NCBI GenBank assembly: GCA_016705685.1
Contig: JADJLB010000005.1
Location: 62,001 to 126,000, forward strand
Length of the DNA: 64,000 nucleotides
From: Propionivibrio sp.
GTDB taxonomy: Bacteria; Pseudomonadota; Gammaproteobacteria; Burkholderiales; Rhodocyclaceae
Direction: 5' to 3'
Positions 31,187-40,709 of the stretch are shown piece by piece. A program made the position numbers and the translations under genes. The notes below the pieces were generated by a model. That model did not search any database and had not been told where the DNA came from. It saw only the letters and a list, made by a program, of their open reading frames with translations. How positions within the stretch are numbered: position 1 is the first letter of the stretch; every line of letters starts with the position of its first letter.

Positions 31187-33789
31187 CGAATCAGCGCTTT
31201 GAGGTCGTAGAGGGCTTCAAGCGCCTGTTTCGGCGTCAATTCGTCGGGGTTGATCGCCGCCAGCCGCTGCATAGCCGGTATGACGGCGTCTTCAAGCGGC
31301 TCCGGGCGCGAGGACCAGGTCGGAACAAAAAGATCCGGCTGCACCGGGTTGATTGACGCTCGTTGCTCGAATTCACGCAACTGACGGCGTGCCGCCTTGA
31401 CCACGGATACCGGTATACCGGCCAGCGCGGCCACCTGAATCCCGTAGCTCTGGTTCGCCGGGCCGTCTTCCACGGCGTGCAGGAAGACGATGCGCTCGCG
31501 GTGCTCGACGGCGTCGAGATGGACATTGGCCAGATCGGCGTATTCGTTGGCCAGCCGCGTCAGCTCGAAGTAGTGCGTGGCAAAGAGCGTCAGGCAACGG
31601 TTCTTTTCAAGCAGGTGGCGGCAGATGGCGAAGGCCAGCGCCATGCCGTCGAAGGTCGAGGTGCCGCGCCCGACTTCATCCATCAGCACCAGACTGTTTT
31701 CGGTGGCATGGTGCAGGATGGCTGCCGATTCGGTCATTTCGACCATGAAGGTCGAGCGTCCGGAGGCGAGGTCGTCGGACGCACCGATGCGCGTGAAAAT
31801 CTGGTCGAGCGGGCCAAGCACGACACGGTCCGCCGGAACGAAGCAACCGATATGCGCCATCAGGGCGATCAATGCCGTCTGTCGCATGTAGGTCGATTTG
31901 CCGCCCATGTTCGGACCGGTGATGAGCAGCAGACGGCGATCTTCGGCAAGTTTCGTGTCGTTGGCAATGAACGATTCTCCGCCGGCCAGCTCGCCTTCAA
32001 CGACCGGGTGACGTCCGCCTGCAATCAGCAAGCCGGGCTCTGCGCAGAACAGCGGCCGGCAGTAGTTGCGCGTGTGCGCATTTTCGGCAAAGCAGGCCAG
32101 CAGATCGCTCATCGCTACGGCACGGGCGATACGCTGCAATTGCGGTAGCTCGGCTTGCAAATCCGTCAGCACGCTTTCGTAGAGCACCTTCTCGCGCGCC
32201 AGTGCACGGTCCTGCGCCGAAAGCGCCTTGTCCTCGAAGGCTTTCAGCTCGGGCGTGATGTAGCGTTCGGCGTTCTTCAGCGTCTGCCGGCGTCGATAAT
32301 CCTCCGGCACTTTGCCGGTATTGGCGTGGGTAATCTCGATGTAGAAGCCATGCACGCGGTTGTACTCGACCTTGAGGCTGGCGATGCCGCTCCTTTCGCG
32401 CTCGCGTGCTTCGAGATCGACGAGAAAGGCGCCGCAGTTGTCGTTGAGTGCGCGCACCGCATCGAGGTCGGCGTCAAAACCATTGGCGATAACGCCGCCA
32501 TCGCGGACCTGTGTGGCGGGTTCGGGAAGTATTGCCCGTGTGAGAAAGTCGAGCGTAGCGACCGGCGTGGCCAGCGCAACGCAAAGTTCGGTGAGCAGTG
32601 GCGATGGCGTATCCTCCACCGCTTCGCGCAGTTCCGCCAAACGGTGCAGGCTGGCGCGCAGACTGGAGAGGTCGCGCGGACGGGCGCTGTAGAGCGCGAT
32701 TCGGCCGGCGATACGTTCAATGTCGGCGAATCCGCGCAGCGCTTGACGCACTTCCGAGAGTCTACGACCACGGCCACCATGGCTTTCGTCAAGCAAGGCT
32801 TCGATGGCGGCGTGGCGGGCAGCGGGAATCGATGGGTCGCGCAAGGGGTGGTGGAGGGCGTGCCGCAGCGTGCGTGCGCCCATCGCGGTGATGCAGGCGT
32901 CAAGCAGGCTGAAGAGCGTCGGCGACGGCTGGCCGCGCAGCGTTTCGGTGAGTTCGAGGTTACGCCGCGTGGCTGTGTCCAGACCAAGATAGATGCCGTC
33001 ACGCTCGACGACGAAAGCCTTGACGTGAGTCAGCGCACGCGTTTGCGTAGCCTGCGCGTAACGCAGCAGGGCCCCGGCCGCAGCAAGGCCTGTGTGCAAC
33101 CCGTCGGCGCCAAAGCCGGACAACGAAGCCGTCTGAAAATGAGCGCAAAGGTCGCGTGTTGCCGCCTCGCTATCGAAATGCCAGTCCGGCTGGCGGGTGA
33201 GCGCGGCTTCGGGAGTAAAGGCCAGTTGAAGGCTTTCGGCAACGACAATTTCGGCCGGGCGGATGCGCTCTAGCGTGGCTGGGAGCTTGTCCGGAGCTAC
33301 CTCCGAGATGCGGAATTCGCCGCTGGCCAGATTCAGCCAGGCCAGCCCGGCATGTTGCCGGCTTACGACCAGCGCCATCAACAGGTTGTCGCGCTTTTCG
33401 TCGAGCAAGGCCGCGTCCGTGAGCGTGCCGGGGGTGACGATCCGCGCCACAACGCGCTCGACCGGCCCCTTGCCGCTCTTGCTGGCTTCGCCCGGATCTC
33501 CGACCTGTTCGCAGATCACAACCGATTCGCCAAGCTTGACCAGCCGAGCCAAATAGGGCTCAAGCGCATGGTAGGGTACACCGGCCATTTTGATCGGCTG
33601 CCCGGCCGACTGACCGCGCGTGGTCAGCGTGATGTCGAGCAGGCGGGCGGCCTTTTCGGCATCGTCGAAAAACAGCTCGTAGAAATCGCCCATCCGGTAG
33701 AACAGCAGCGTGTTCGGGTGCTGTCCCTTAAGGCCCAGGTACTGCTGCATCATCGGCGTGTGAGCATTCAACTCGTTGTTGCCTGGCAT
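31183..33789 (-). CDS. mutS: DNA mismatch repair protein MutS
   Basis: Protein of 868 residues. The N-terminal mismatch-recognition motif [16 protein letters not shown] (Phe-x-Glu wedge) is at ~30-45; the ATPase has GPNMGGKST near 615, STFMVEMTE near 665, [14 protein letters not shown] near 690 and ATHYFELT near 725. Length normal for MutS1. The ATG is followed by [17 protein letters not shown], the usual start region. It is the first gene of a two-gene leftward unit. Confidence 0.97.
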   Translation of the reverse strand: MPGNNELNAHTPMMQQYLGLKGQHPNTLLFYRMGDFYELFFDDAEKAARLLDITLTTRGQSAGQPIKMAGVPYHALEPYLARLVKLGESVVICEQVGDPGEASKSGKGPVERVVARIVTPGTLTDAALLDEKRDNLLMALVVSRQHAGLAWLNLASGEFRISEVAPDKLPATLERIRPAEIVVAESLQLAFTPEAALTRQPDWHFDSEAATRDLCAHFQTASLSGFGADGLHTGLAAAGALLRYAQATQTRALTHVKAFVVERDGIYLGLDTATRRNLELTETLRGQPSPTLFSLLDACITAMGARTLRHALHHPLRDPSIPAARHAAIEALLDESHGGRGRRLSEVRQALRGFADIERIAGRIALYSARPRDLSSLRASLHRLAELREAVEDTPSPLLTELCVALATPVATLDFLTRAILPEPATQVRDGGVIANGFDADLDAVRALNDNCGAFLVDLEARERERSGIASLKVEYNRVHGFYIEITHANTGKVPEDYRRRQTLKNAERYITPELKAFEDKALSAQDRALAREKVLYESVLTDLQAELPQLQRIARAVAMSDLLACFAENAHTRNYCRPLFCAEPGLLIAGGRHPVVEGELAGGESFIANDTKLAEDRRLLLITGPNMGGKSTYMRQTALIALMAHIGCFVPADRVVLGPLDQIFTRIGASDDLASGRSTFMVEMTESAAILHHATENSLVLMDEVGRGTSTFDGMALAFAICRHLLEKNRCLTLFATHYFELTRLANEYADLANVHLDAVEHRERIVFLHAVEDGPANQSYGIQVAALAGIPVSVVKAARRQLREFEQRASINPVQPDLFVPTWSSRPEPLEDAVIPAMQRLAAINPDELTPKQALEALYDLKALIR

Positions 33790-34242
33790 AGCGCCTCAGT
33801 AGTTTCCGGATTGATTTACGGGAATCGACTTTGCGTTCAGTACGAATATCATGTAAATGGAATTGTGATTGTTGGCGCGCGATCATGAGTCTTGCCGGAA
33901 TCGCGAGAACGACAACCGCTCTAACCAATCAAGAAATCCCCGAGATTTCAGCGATCGTCGGCCTGCCTACTTGAGCGCGAAGTTTAGCAGCTTGTGTATC
34001 TGAATCAAAAGATCATGCAAGTCCGCTTTACATCTGCAAGAAACAGGCTTTCACCATGGCAACCGATCCGATTCCTCGGGTCAAATGACAATTAAGGCGT
34101 TCATCCTTCGGGCTGCCTGTCCGGTCGCTTCCGTATTAGTTTCGGATAGTGACGTTCCTGTTGATTGTGTCTCTTTGTCTGGTGAGAGAATACGTACTTC
34201 AGAATATTGCCCACAGGGGAAACGAGATTCACTGGAGCGAAT
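33790..34242. other. Intergenic stretch between mutS and an unknown gene
   Basis: About 450 bases between divergent genes. Short frames here show no family and no ribosome site; I see no clear promoter hexamers or strong hairpins. Confidence 0.4.
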
Positions 34243-35178
34243 ATGGCGGACGATGGCAAAAATGTTTTGGACGATATCGACGAAGATACCTTGAATGAGC
34301 TGGACCAGCTCTTGTCAACCGAGGATGTTCTTCAGTACAGGAATTGGGATCATTTTCGTCGAGTGACGGGCTATCCAGCCTCATTTCTAGGCTCAGACGA
34401 AACAAGGCGCACGGCAGGCCCCGTTTATGCACCAATCCAGACTTCCATTGAGCTGGATGCCGGCCCAGCGGTGCACGATGAGAGCAGGGCCGACGGGTTT
34501 CTCGCTGAACTTGAGCGGGAAGTCGCCGAACTCGATCAAGAGACGTCCGCCAGTGAGGATCGTATTCGGCAGTCCAAACAACTGCATGAGGCGCTGTCCC
34601 GCATATTTTTCTTCCTGCACCGGATGTCTCATCACGCAAACCGATTGCAGCCAAAGATTTCGCGAAGTTATCGTCTTGATTCGCAAACCTTCTACCGAGA
34701 CCTTCGGTGGAAAGATGCGTACGCTGATTCCCGAAAGCAGGATTCATCCGACAAATCGTTTCTGTCCCACGTCAGTTTTCGCGTGCGTCTGGTAGCACCG
34801 CAACCCATAACTTTGACCCGGCGTTGGCATCAGTTGGACTTGCTGAGAAGAGATCTGCACACGCTTAATTTGCGTGCCTTGGACGAGTCGGTGTTTGACC
34901 TGAAGACCGAGCAGGAGTTAGTAGAGGTGCAATTGGCCCCGGATTTCCCGGTTCAGATAAGATTCCAAGGGAACTACAAAGAACAATGTATCGACGTCTT
35001 GAGCCGCAACCTTGAGGGGTTCTATATTTCGGCCTTTATTCTCGAGGCGCACCAGGTGAATCAAGCGATGCTGGACGGATTGGGGCGGTTTCTTCTCTCG
35101 CGTATCGGCGCACTGCCCGAGGAGTTCCGTCGCATCAATTACATACCGAAAGCGGAAACGGTCTACCGGACCTATTGA
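34243..35178 (+). CDS. Uncharacterised cytosolic protein
   Basis: Protein of 311 residues, not recognised. GGAG lies five bases before the chosen ATG; the open frame extends 12 codons upstream. It starts acidic (MADDGKNVLDDIDEDTLNELDQLL), has a helical, charged middle (FLAELEREVAELDQETSASEDRIRQSKQLHEALSRIFFFLHRM near 90-130), and a C-terminal part with beta-strand character (VSFRVRLVAPQPITLTRRW, VEVQLAPDFPVQIRFQGNYKE, GLGRFLLSRIGALPEEFRRI). No signal peptide or membrane helix. Codon use and length look like a real gene. Monocistronic, in a gene-poor stretch between mutS and an M23 peptidase. Confidence 0.6.
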   Translation: MADDGKNVLDDIDEDTLNELDQLLSTEDVLQYRNWDHFRRVTGYPASFLGSDETRRTAGPVYAPIQTSIELDAGPAVHDESRADGFLAELEREVAELDQETSASEDRIRQSKQLHEALSRIFFFLHRMSHHANRLQPKISRSYRLDSQTFYRDLRWKDAYADSRKQDSSDKSFLSHVSFRVRLVAPQPITLTRRWHQLDLLRRDLHTLNLRALDESVFDLKTEQELVEVQLAPDFPVQIRFQGNYKEQCIDVLSRNLEGFYISAFILEAHQVNQAMLDGLGRFLLSRIGALPEEFRRINYIPKAETVYRTY

Positions 35179-35679
35179 TCGGAAATCGAACCTTTTCGGG
35201 CCGAGTGTGTAGTTCACCCCCAGGTAAGGCCAAGCTAGTCCGTTCCGAATCGCGTTGCGCAGATAGTTCGGTGGAAATATCAGATACAGAAAAAGAGTGC
35301 CACTGAAACAGTCTGTGATAGGAATAGATGGCGGGGCAGAAGGTATGCCAACGAACCTAAACAACACAAACTCCCCCGGACTTAGGATTCTCTGCCAGCC
35401 ACGCTGCAAACTCACCTCGCTCCTTTTCAGTCCGGTAATGGGGTTAGAGGCGGGAGAAGGCAGGAGTCTCAACCATTGCCGGCACGCTGAATTGTGCGTC
35501 AATGACGTGTAGTTTCCTGGGAATTTGTGTGGCTACCGATTTTGTACCCCATCGCTCGATGGCCCCGTTGCCGCTTTTCCCGCATCCGCAGCAACGCCCG
35601 ATGCCCGGTGTCGACAAAATCGAGAGCCGGCGTTCAACATCCGGGCATAGCGCCAACAGGCATCATCAAGTTGCGGAGA
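35179..35679. other. Intergenic stretch with weak minus-strand frames
   Basis: Convergent 3' ends of the unknown gene and the M23 gene. Minus-strand frames at 35444-35656 and 34918-35502 exist, the second partly antisense to the gene at 34243; neither has family resemblance I can support. Possibly decayed sequence. Confidence 0.35.
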
Positions 35680-36990
35680 CTATCTCCGATCCCGTTGAAG
35701 CCTCTCCCAGGCTCGCCGGGCGGCATCCTCATTGCTGATGCCGGGAGATTGCTGAAATTCGTACGTCTGCAGGCGTTCCGCCAGTTGTCGATCACCGCCA
35801 CAGGCGATCACCAAGCGGTCACGCGGAGTAAGTCCGTGCCTGATGGGTTCGTCGGCCAGTCTCGAACGTAGCGTTGGCTCCCGGTAAGCACTTAACGTCT
35901 GGCGTCGTCGAGATTGCCGTGTTTTGTCCAATAGGGCCAGCAGAACAATCAGGGCCACCATTCCGCTCATCCATTTCCACATTGGTATGGTCAACAACCA
36001 GGAGCGAAGCGGGGCGGAGACTTCAATCGACACGACCATCTCAGGTGATCCCGCTGCGCCCGGTTGTTGGGCAGCCGGCGGGGATGCAGTGGCGACCTGG
36101 ACTTGGCGTCCTGTCCCAGGCAGCCGACCCGGTGACGAATACTCGGCGGACACGCGCATGCCGAACTGGGGAGCGAACACTGCTGGCGGATTACCCACAT
36201 AAAACTGGAATGGCACGGAAACCGTCGTCAAACGATCACCGGACTGCACCACGGTCTGAACAACGAAATGCAGGTGCGGTCCCGAGGAATAACCGGTGGA
36301 GCCAGCCAAACCGATTTGCGTTCCCGCTGTTACTCGTTGGCCGGGGTAGGCAAACACGCCTCCGTGGGCCAAGTGTGCATATGAAGCAACCGTTCCGTCA
36401 ACGTGCAGTATTCGGACCTCGTTGGCCTTGGTCATCATGTCTGGGCTCTGGCCGCCATAAACCTGACCGGCCTCGGTGTAGATCACTACGCCGTCACGGG
36501 CAGCAACGACGGGCGTACCCTGCGGCATTCCGATATCGACGGCAAATTGGCTGTCCGGTGTCGTGTGCGTGGTGATTGGGCCGCCGGCCGCCTGTCCGAT
36601 GGGATATGCCGTACCATCCTGATAGGGAAGGCGATACAGCGCGTCGGGACTCTGCCTGGCGTTGAAATCACCCAACATCCACCCGGTCTGGGTGCTGAAT
36701 GTGTAGCCGGTTCCCGGCGTCGCTGAGCGAATTCGCGCCAGATACAGTGTCCCGCCGCCGGGGGGAACCACGGCAAACACCGGGAACGCACGGTCAGGAG
36801 CAATGTTCCGCGAATCGGTTATGGAAACCTTGACCGAGATCGGTGCCGGGCCATTGTTGTGTGCGACGATGCGATGCCCGTCGCCTTCCTTCTCGGTTTC
36901 AATTGAAAACGGGTAGTTTTGGTTCTGGTCGGCCAACAGGCCCAGGCTGATGAGCAGCCCGGCGAAGACAAACAGGACGCGCTTTAGCAC
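35680..36990 (-). CDS. M23 family metallopeptidase (LytM fold), membrane-anchored at C-terminus
   Basis: Protein of 436 residues. Signal peptide ~1-20. LytM/M23 domain from ~150 to 260: zinc ligands in THTTPDSQFAVDIG, AHLAHGG and the final GPHLHFV. A proline-rich linker precedes a transmembrane helix (WMSGMVALIVLLALL near 350) and a cytosolic tail of ~75 residues ending DAARRAWERLQRDRR. It should cut peptidoglycan cross-links or act as an amidase activator in the periplasm. The C-terminal membrane helix and tail are less common. Confidence 0.85.
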   Translation of the reverse strand: MLKRVLFVFAGLLISLGLLADQNQNYPFSIETEKEGDGHRIVAHNNGPAPISVKVSITDSRNIAPDRAFPVFAVVPPGGGTLYLARIRSATPGTGYTFSTQTGWMLGDFNARQSPDALYRLPYQDGTAYPIGQAAGGPITTHTTPDSQFAVDIGMPQGTPVVAARDGVVIYTEAGQVYGGQSPDMMTKANEVRILHVDGTVASYAHLAHGGVFAYPGQRVTAGTQIGLAGSTGYSSGPHLHFVVQTVVQSGDRLTTVSVPFQFYVGNPPAVFAPQFGMRVSAEYSSPGRLPGTGRQVQVATASPPAAQQPGAAGSPEMVVSIEVSAPLRSWLLTIPMWKWMSGMVALIVLLALLDKTRQSRRRQTLSAYREPTLRSRLADEPIRHGLTPRDRLVIACGGDRQLAERLQTYEFQQSPGISNEDAARRAWERLQRDRR

Positions 36991-37282
36991 GATGTTCCCA
37001 AGGTGTTTTGTATGCCGTGATGATACAACACAAGGGCCGGCCGCTTTTCATCGCATCCCTATTCTGGCGCATGTTTTCTGTAACAAGGAATTTTTCGCGT
37101 TGACGGACTGCGTATTGCAGTTGCATCGGCTTCTTGTTCCCGCGGCCTCAATCGTTCCGCATTGCATCTTGCTTAAAGAGAGCGGAGCCAGAGCACGGGT
37201 TTCTTCTCTGGTATACGTTGCCTGTTTCTGTGTCGCAGCGGGTCAGCTAAGCGCAAAATAAACGGTGGTTACTAAGGTAGAC
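36991..37282. other. Intergenic stretch
   Basis: Upstream region of the leftward M23 gene. No gene, clear promoter or hairpin is seen before the tRNA-Ser terminator that begins at 37283. Confidence 0.4.
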
Positions 37283-37311
37283 AGAAAACAAAAACGCCAC
37301 GTAAGTGGCGT
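37283..37311 (-). terminator. Rho-independent terminator of the tRNA-Ser unit
   Basis: On the minus strand ACGCCAC-TTAC-GTGGCGT forms a perfect 7-bp stem followed by TTTTTGTTTT, 15 bases beyond the tRNA 3' end. Confidence 0.85.
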
Positions 37312-37325
37312 CGTTGATGCATCAC

Positions 37326-37418
37326 TGGCGGAGACGGAGGGATTCGAACCCTCGATTCAGGTTTTGCCCGAATGCTCCCTTAGCAGGGGAGTGCCTTCGA
37401 CCTCTCGGCCACGTCTCC
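37326..37418 (-). tRNA. tRNA-Ser (anticodon GCT)
   Basis: 93 bases with encoded CCA. Acceptor stem GGAGACG/CGTCTCC, long variable arm as expected for serine, anticodon loop CTGCTAA (GCT), T-loop TTCGAAT. It has its own promoter upstream and a terminator downstream. Confidence 0.96.
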
Positions 37419-37429
37419 GGAAGGGCGCG

Positions 37430-37458
37430 ATGATAGCCTGTCCACCTCGCCCGGTCAA
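37430..37458 (-). promoter_or_regulatory. Promoter of tRNA-Ser(GCT)
   Basis: Reading the minus strand: TTGACC, 17-base spacer, TATCAT, ending 11 bases before the tRNA 5' end. Confidence 0.75.
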
Positions 37459-37471
37459 ACCAATAGCGTGT

Positions 37472-38698
37472 TCAATCCGCCTTGTCCAGACCAAAGGCTT
37501 TGTGCAGGACGCGCACGGCCAGCTCAAGATATTTTTCTTCGATGACCACCGAAATCTTGATTTCAGAGGTCGAAATCATCTGGATGTTGATGCTTTCAGC
37601 CGCCAGTGCGCCGAACATCTGGCTGGCCACGCCCGGATGCGAACGCATGCCGACACCGACCGCCGACACCTTGCAGGTCTTGTTGTCGCCGACGACGCCG
37701 CGCGCATCCAGTTTGTTTTTGACGGCTTCAAGCACACTCAGTGCCTTGGTGTAGTCGGCGCGGTTGACGGTGAATGAAAAGTCGGTCGTGCCGTCATGGC
37801 CGACGTTCTGAATGATCATGTCCACGTCGATATTGGCCTCGGCAATCGGGCCCAAAATCTGGTAAGCGATGCCGGGGCGATCGGGAACGCCGAGCACGGT
37901 CAGCTTGGCTTCGTCGCGGTTGAAGGCAATTCCGGAAATGATCGGTTGTTCCATTTTCTTGTCTTCCTCAACGGTGATCAGGGTGCCTTCGCCTTCGTCC
38001 AGGAAACTGGATAACACCCGCAGTTTGACTTTATATTTGCCGGCGAATTCGACCGAGCGAATCTGCAGTACCTTTGAACCCAGGCTGGCCATTTCAAGCA
38101 TTTCTTCGAAGGTGATGGTGTCCAGTTTGCGGGCCTCCGGCACCACCCGCGGGTCGGTGGTATAGACGCCATCGACATCGGTATAGATCTGGCATTCGTC
38201 GGCCTTTAGCGCTGCGGCCAGTGCGACCGCCGAGGTGTCGGAACCGCCTCGGCCAAGCGTCGTGATATTGCCATTCTCGTCGGCACCCTGAAAGCCGGCA
38301 ACGACAACGACATGACCTTCGGCCAGATCCTTGCGGATCTTTTCATCATCGATTTGCAGAATACGTGCTTTGGTGAAGGTGCTGTCGGTCAGTACCCTTA
38401 CCTGCGGGCCGGTATAGCTCTTCGCCTTGAGTCCTTCTTCGTGCATGGCCATGGCCAACAGGGCAATCGTCACCTGCTCGCCGGTCGAGGCAATGACATC
38501 CAGCTCCCGAGGGTCGGGAACGGCTGATATTTCCCGGGCCAGGCCGATCAGGCGGTTGGTTTCGCCGGACATGGCCGAAGGAACCACGATGACATCGTTC
38601 CCCTGGGATTTCCAGCGGGCCACGCGTTTGGCCACATGTTTGATCCGGTCCGTCGTGGCCACCGACGTACCACCGAATTTCTGAACGATCAGCGCCAT
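37472..38698 (-). CDS. lysC: Aspartate kinase
   Basis: Protein of 408 residues phosphorylating aspartate at the head of lysine, threonine and methionine synthesis. It starts MALIVQKFGGTSVA; GRGGSDTSAVALAAAL near 155 and CQIYTDVDGVYTTDPR near 175 form the kinase site. Two ACT domains (GVPDRPGIAYQI near 275, VGVGMRSHPGVASQMF near 350) imply feedback regulation by lysine and/or threonine. The ATG two codons downstream of the first frame start is used because it gives the family N-terminus. Monofunctional. Confidence 0.96.
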   Translation of the reverse strand: MALIVQKFGGTSVATTDRIKHVAKRVARWKSQGNDVIVVPSAMSGETNRLIGLAREISAVPDPRELDVIASTGEQVTIALLAMAMHEEGLKAKSYTGPQVRVLTDSTFTKARILQIDDEKIRKDLAEGHVVVVAGFQGADENGNITTLGRGGSDTSAVALAAALKADECQIYTDVDGVYTTDPRVVPEARKLDTITFEEMLEMASLGSKVLQIRSVEFAGKYKVKLRVLSSFLDEGEGTLITVEEDKKMEQPIISGIAFNRDEAKLTVLGVPDRPGIAYQILGPIAEANIDVDMIIQNVGHDGTTDFSFTVNRADYTKALSVLEAVKNKLDARGVVGDNKTCKVSAVGVGMRSHPGVASQMFGALAAESINIQMISTSEIKISVVIEEKYLELAVRVLHKAFGLDKAD

Positions 38699-38820
38699 GC
38701 GCAATCCAACTTTTAATTACGAAAGGACGCGATTTTACCCAATGTCGGCTTGAAACGTAAGGGTCACGCTTTCGCGCTGGCTCAAATCCCGGTTAGTTAC
38801 ATGGTCTTTAATCATGCTAC

Positions 38821-38850
38821 TTGCAAACATTTATGTGGTCGTTCTATACT
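38821..38850 (+). promoter_or_regulatory. Promoter of the small HTH gene
   Basis: TTGCAA, 18-base spacer, TATACT. Expected start near 38857, about 90 bases before the gene. Confidence 0.5.
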
Positions 38851-38867
38851 GTACCCACTTAAGACAA

Positions 38868-38884
38868 TCACATGCCCCATGTGA
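38868..38884. promoter_or_regulatory. Palindrome just downstream of the HTH promoter
   Basis: TCACATG-CCC-CATGTGA, a perfect 7+3+7 inverted repeat about 18 bases after the -10, well placed for repressor binding. Autoregulation by the downstream HTH protein is the simplest idea. Confidence 0.5.
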
Positions 38885-38947
38885 TCGACCGAGGTCTGTT
38901 AATGCCTCGACTTCCCAATGGCACGCCTGCCGCACGAAAGGATCAAA

Positions 38948-39250
38948 ATGACTAATAGCAAATCTACCGACAAGACCGAACCCCGAGAGATACGTCGGAA
39001 GCTTGGTTTGAATCAGCAGCAATTCTGGTCAAAGATTGGCGTCACGCAAAGCGGCGGTTCGCGCTACGAAAGCGGGCGCAACATGCCACGCCCGGTGCGC
39101 GAGTTGCTCCGTCTTGTTCACGTCGAGCAGATCGACATCCAGCGCATCAAGCGTGAAGACATGGATGTCATCGAGTATTTGAAGAGTGAAGAATCCGAGC
39201 TCTACAAGACACTCAAGAAATCTGCCAAGCTGAAGAAGAAAGCATCCTGA
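38948..39250 (+). CDS. Small helix-turn-helix (XRE-like) regulator
   Basis: Protein of 100 residues. An HTH of the Cro/CI type spans ~15-60: EIRRKLGLNQQQFWSKIGVTQSGGSRYESGRNMPRPVRELLRLVH. The tail is helical and very lysine-rich (YKTLKKSAKLKKKAS). AAAGGA lies before the chosen ATG; ten upstream codons were rejected. It has its own promoter with a palindrome. No toxin partner is adjacent (the next gene is opposite and unrelated), so it is probably a stand-alone regulator. Confidence 0.8.
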   Translation: MTNSKSTDKTEPREIRRKLGLNQQQFWSKIGVTQSGGSRYESGRNMPRPVRELLRLVHVEQIDIQRIKREDMDVIEYLKSEESELYKTLKKSAKLKKKAS

Positions 39251-39274
39251 TTTAACAAAGGCTTAGGGAAGTCA

Positions 39275-40108
39275 TTAGGGGTTGGCGACAACCTCGATGC
39301 CCAGCGCGGAAATGCTTTCGGCCAGGTGCCGGAAGTGTTCCGGGGGCAGGTTGGATAGCCTTCCTGCATCAGGTTGCATCGAAGGGCGTGCCAAACCGTA
39401 AAGGTGCACGCCCTTTATCTTGTCCTTGAGCGATTCGATCAGCGCAAGGTACGCCGATCGTTCGGCCTCATTTATTTCTTGGCCATCGATGGCAAAGCAA
39501 CAGGTTTGAATCCAGGTCGGCGCTAGTGTCGAGCAGAGCAAGAGCGATTCCCTGATCTTCTGCGGTGCGATCCGGATACCATTGATACGTTCGATTTCAC
39601 CCTCAGTCGCCCGATCAAGCTTGAACCAGACCTCGCCATTGAGCGCGCCTATCCTGGCGATTCCCTGTTGTACGGCCAACCGATGCATGAGGCTGCCGTT
39701 GGTAATCAGTCTGATCTTGACGCCTTCCAGCAGCCCGAACTCACGCAACAGGCGTCCGACGCGATCAACCGCTTCGGCAAACTCCGGCGCACTGGTCGGT
39801 TCGCCATTTCCCGAGAAAGCCACGTCAGCCAGCCGTCTTGAGTCCGGCGGCGCTATTCGGAGCAATTCGTCCTCCATTGTCGTCGCCTTCAAAAAACGGC
39901 CTAATTCGGCTTCGAGGAGATCGAGATCGACGGGTGGCGGGCCGCCACGCGAAAGATCGGGAACCTGACAATAGACGCAGGCCCAGTTGCAGGCATTGTT
40001 AACGTTGAGATTGATGCCGACCGAAACGCCGCCCGCCCGTCTTGACAACACGGGGTAGACGTAGGTCATTCCCGCGCTGTCACGGCTATGGTTGTTGATA
40101 TTCAGCAT
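39275..40108 (-). CDS. Radical SAM protein (COG0731-like)
   Basis: Protein of 277 residues with the Fe-S cluster motif CNWACVYC (C-x3-C-x2-C) near 40-47 and a GNGEPT SAM-binding motif near 100 (FSGNGEPTSAPEF). HSRDSAGMTYVYPVLSRRAGGVSVGINL at the start is characteristic of a widespread uncharacterised radical SAM group. It is not QueE, whose cysteine spacing differs, although it is divergent from queD 118 bases away. Reaction unknown. Confidence 0.8.
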   Translation of the reverse strand: MLNINNHSRDSAGMTYVYPVLSRRAGGVSVGINLNVNNACNWACVYCQVPDLSRGGPPPVDLDLLEAELGRFLKATTMEDELLRIAPPDSRRLADVAFSGNGEPTSAPEFAEAVDRVGRLLREFGLLEGVKIRLITNGSLMHRLAVQQGIARIGALNGEVWFKLDRATEGEIERINGIRIAPQKIRESLLLCSTLAPTWIQTCCFAIDGQEINEAERSAYLALIESLKDKIKGVHLYGLARPSMQPDAGRLSNLPPEHFRHLAESISALGIEVVANP

Positions 40109-40226
40109 GGTCGGCTCTCGATGGCGTGGCGTGCTGGATCAGCTCCAGAAAGACACTCCGCTGCAGTTTAAGGTGTCCAAATGGTCAATGATATAATCCG
40201 CGGTCGAAAATCTTCCGAGTTTCTTA

Positions 40227-40670
40227 ATGTTGATCACCCGCCGCCTCGAATTTGATGCCGGTCACCGTATTCCGGATCACAAGAGCCGGTGTCGTCATCT
40301 GCACGGCCATCGCTACGCACTCGAAGTCACCCTCGGCGGCGATATCATCCTGCAAGCGGGTGATCCATCCAACGGCATGGTTATGGATTTTGCGGAAGTC
40401 AAAACACTGGTTCAACAGCACCTCGTCGATCATTGGGATCACGCTTTCCTGGTTCATGCCGGTGACACTCAGGTTGTCGAGTTTTTGCAATCGATACCAA
40501 ACCATCGAACCGTGATTCTCGGTTGTGTTCCGACTTCGGAAAACCTTGCCGAGTACGCCTTCAATCTCCTCGACAGCGTGTTTCAAGACACCTACGGCAA
40601 TCATTTGCGCCTCGAGCGGGTTCGCCTGTACGAAACGCCCAACTGCTGGGCAGACGCAGTCCGCAAGTAG
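40227..40670 (+). CDS. queD: 6-carboxytetrahydropterin synthase
   Basis: Protein of 147 residues of the PTPS/QueD family, acting in queuosine biosynthesis. Zinc ligands are in AGHRIP near 11-16 and HLHGHRY near 25-31; the catalytic Cys is in KSRCRHLHG. The later motif DWDHAFLVHAG-like HWDHAFLVH and PTSENLAEY complete the site. Cytosolic. It is divergent from the radical SAM gene and 39 bases from yaaA. Confidence 0.9.
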   Translation: MLITRRLEFDAGHRIPDHKSRCRHLHGHRYALEVTLGGDIILQAGDPSNGMVMDFAEVKTLVQQHLVDHWDHAFLVHAGDTQVVEFLQSIPNHRTVILGCVPTSENLAEYAFNLLDSVFQDTYGNHLRLERVRLYETPNCWADAVRK

Positions 40671-40709
40671 GTCTATCGGAATTGACGTGTCGAATTCCAG
40701 CCATTTACC

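Noticed and set aside
34918-35502. 194-codon minus-strand frame with hydrophobic stretches
   Set aside because: Its second half is antisense to a better-supported gene and no start signal is present.
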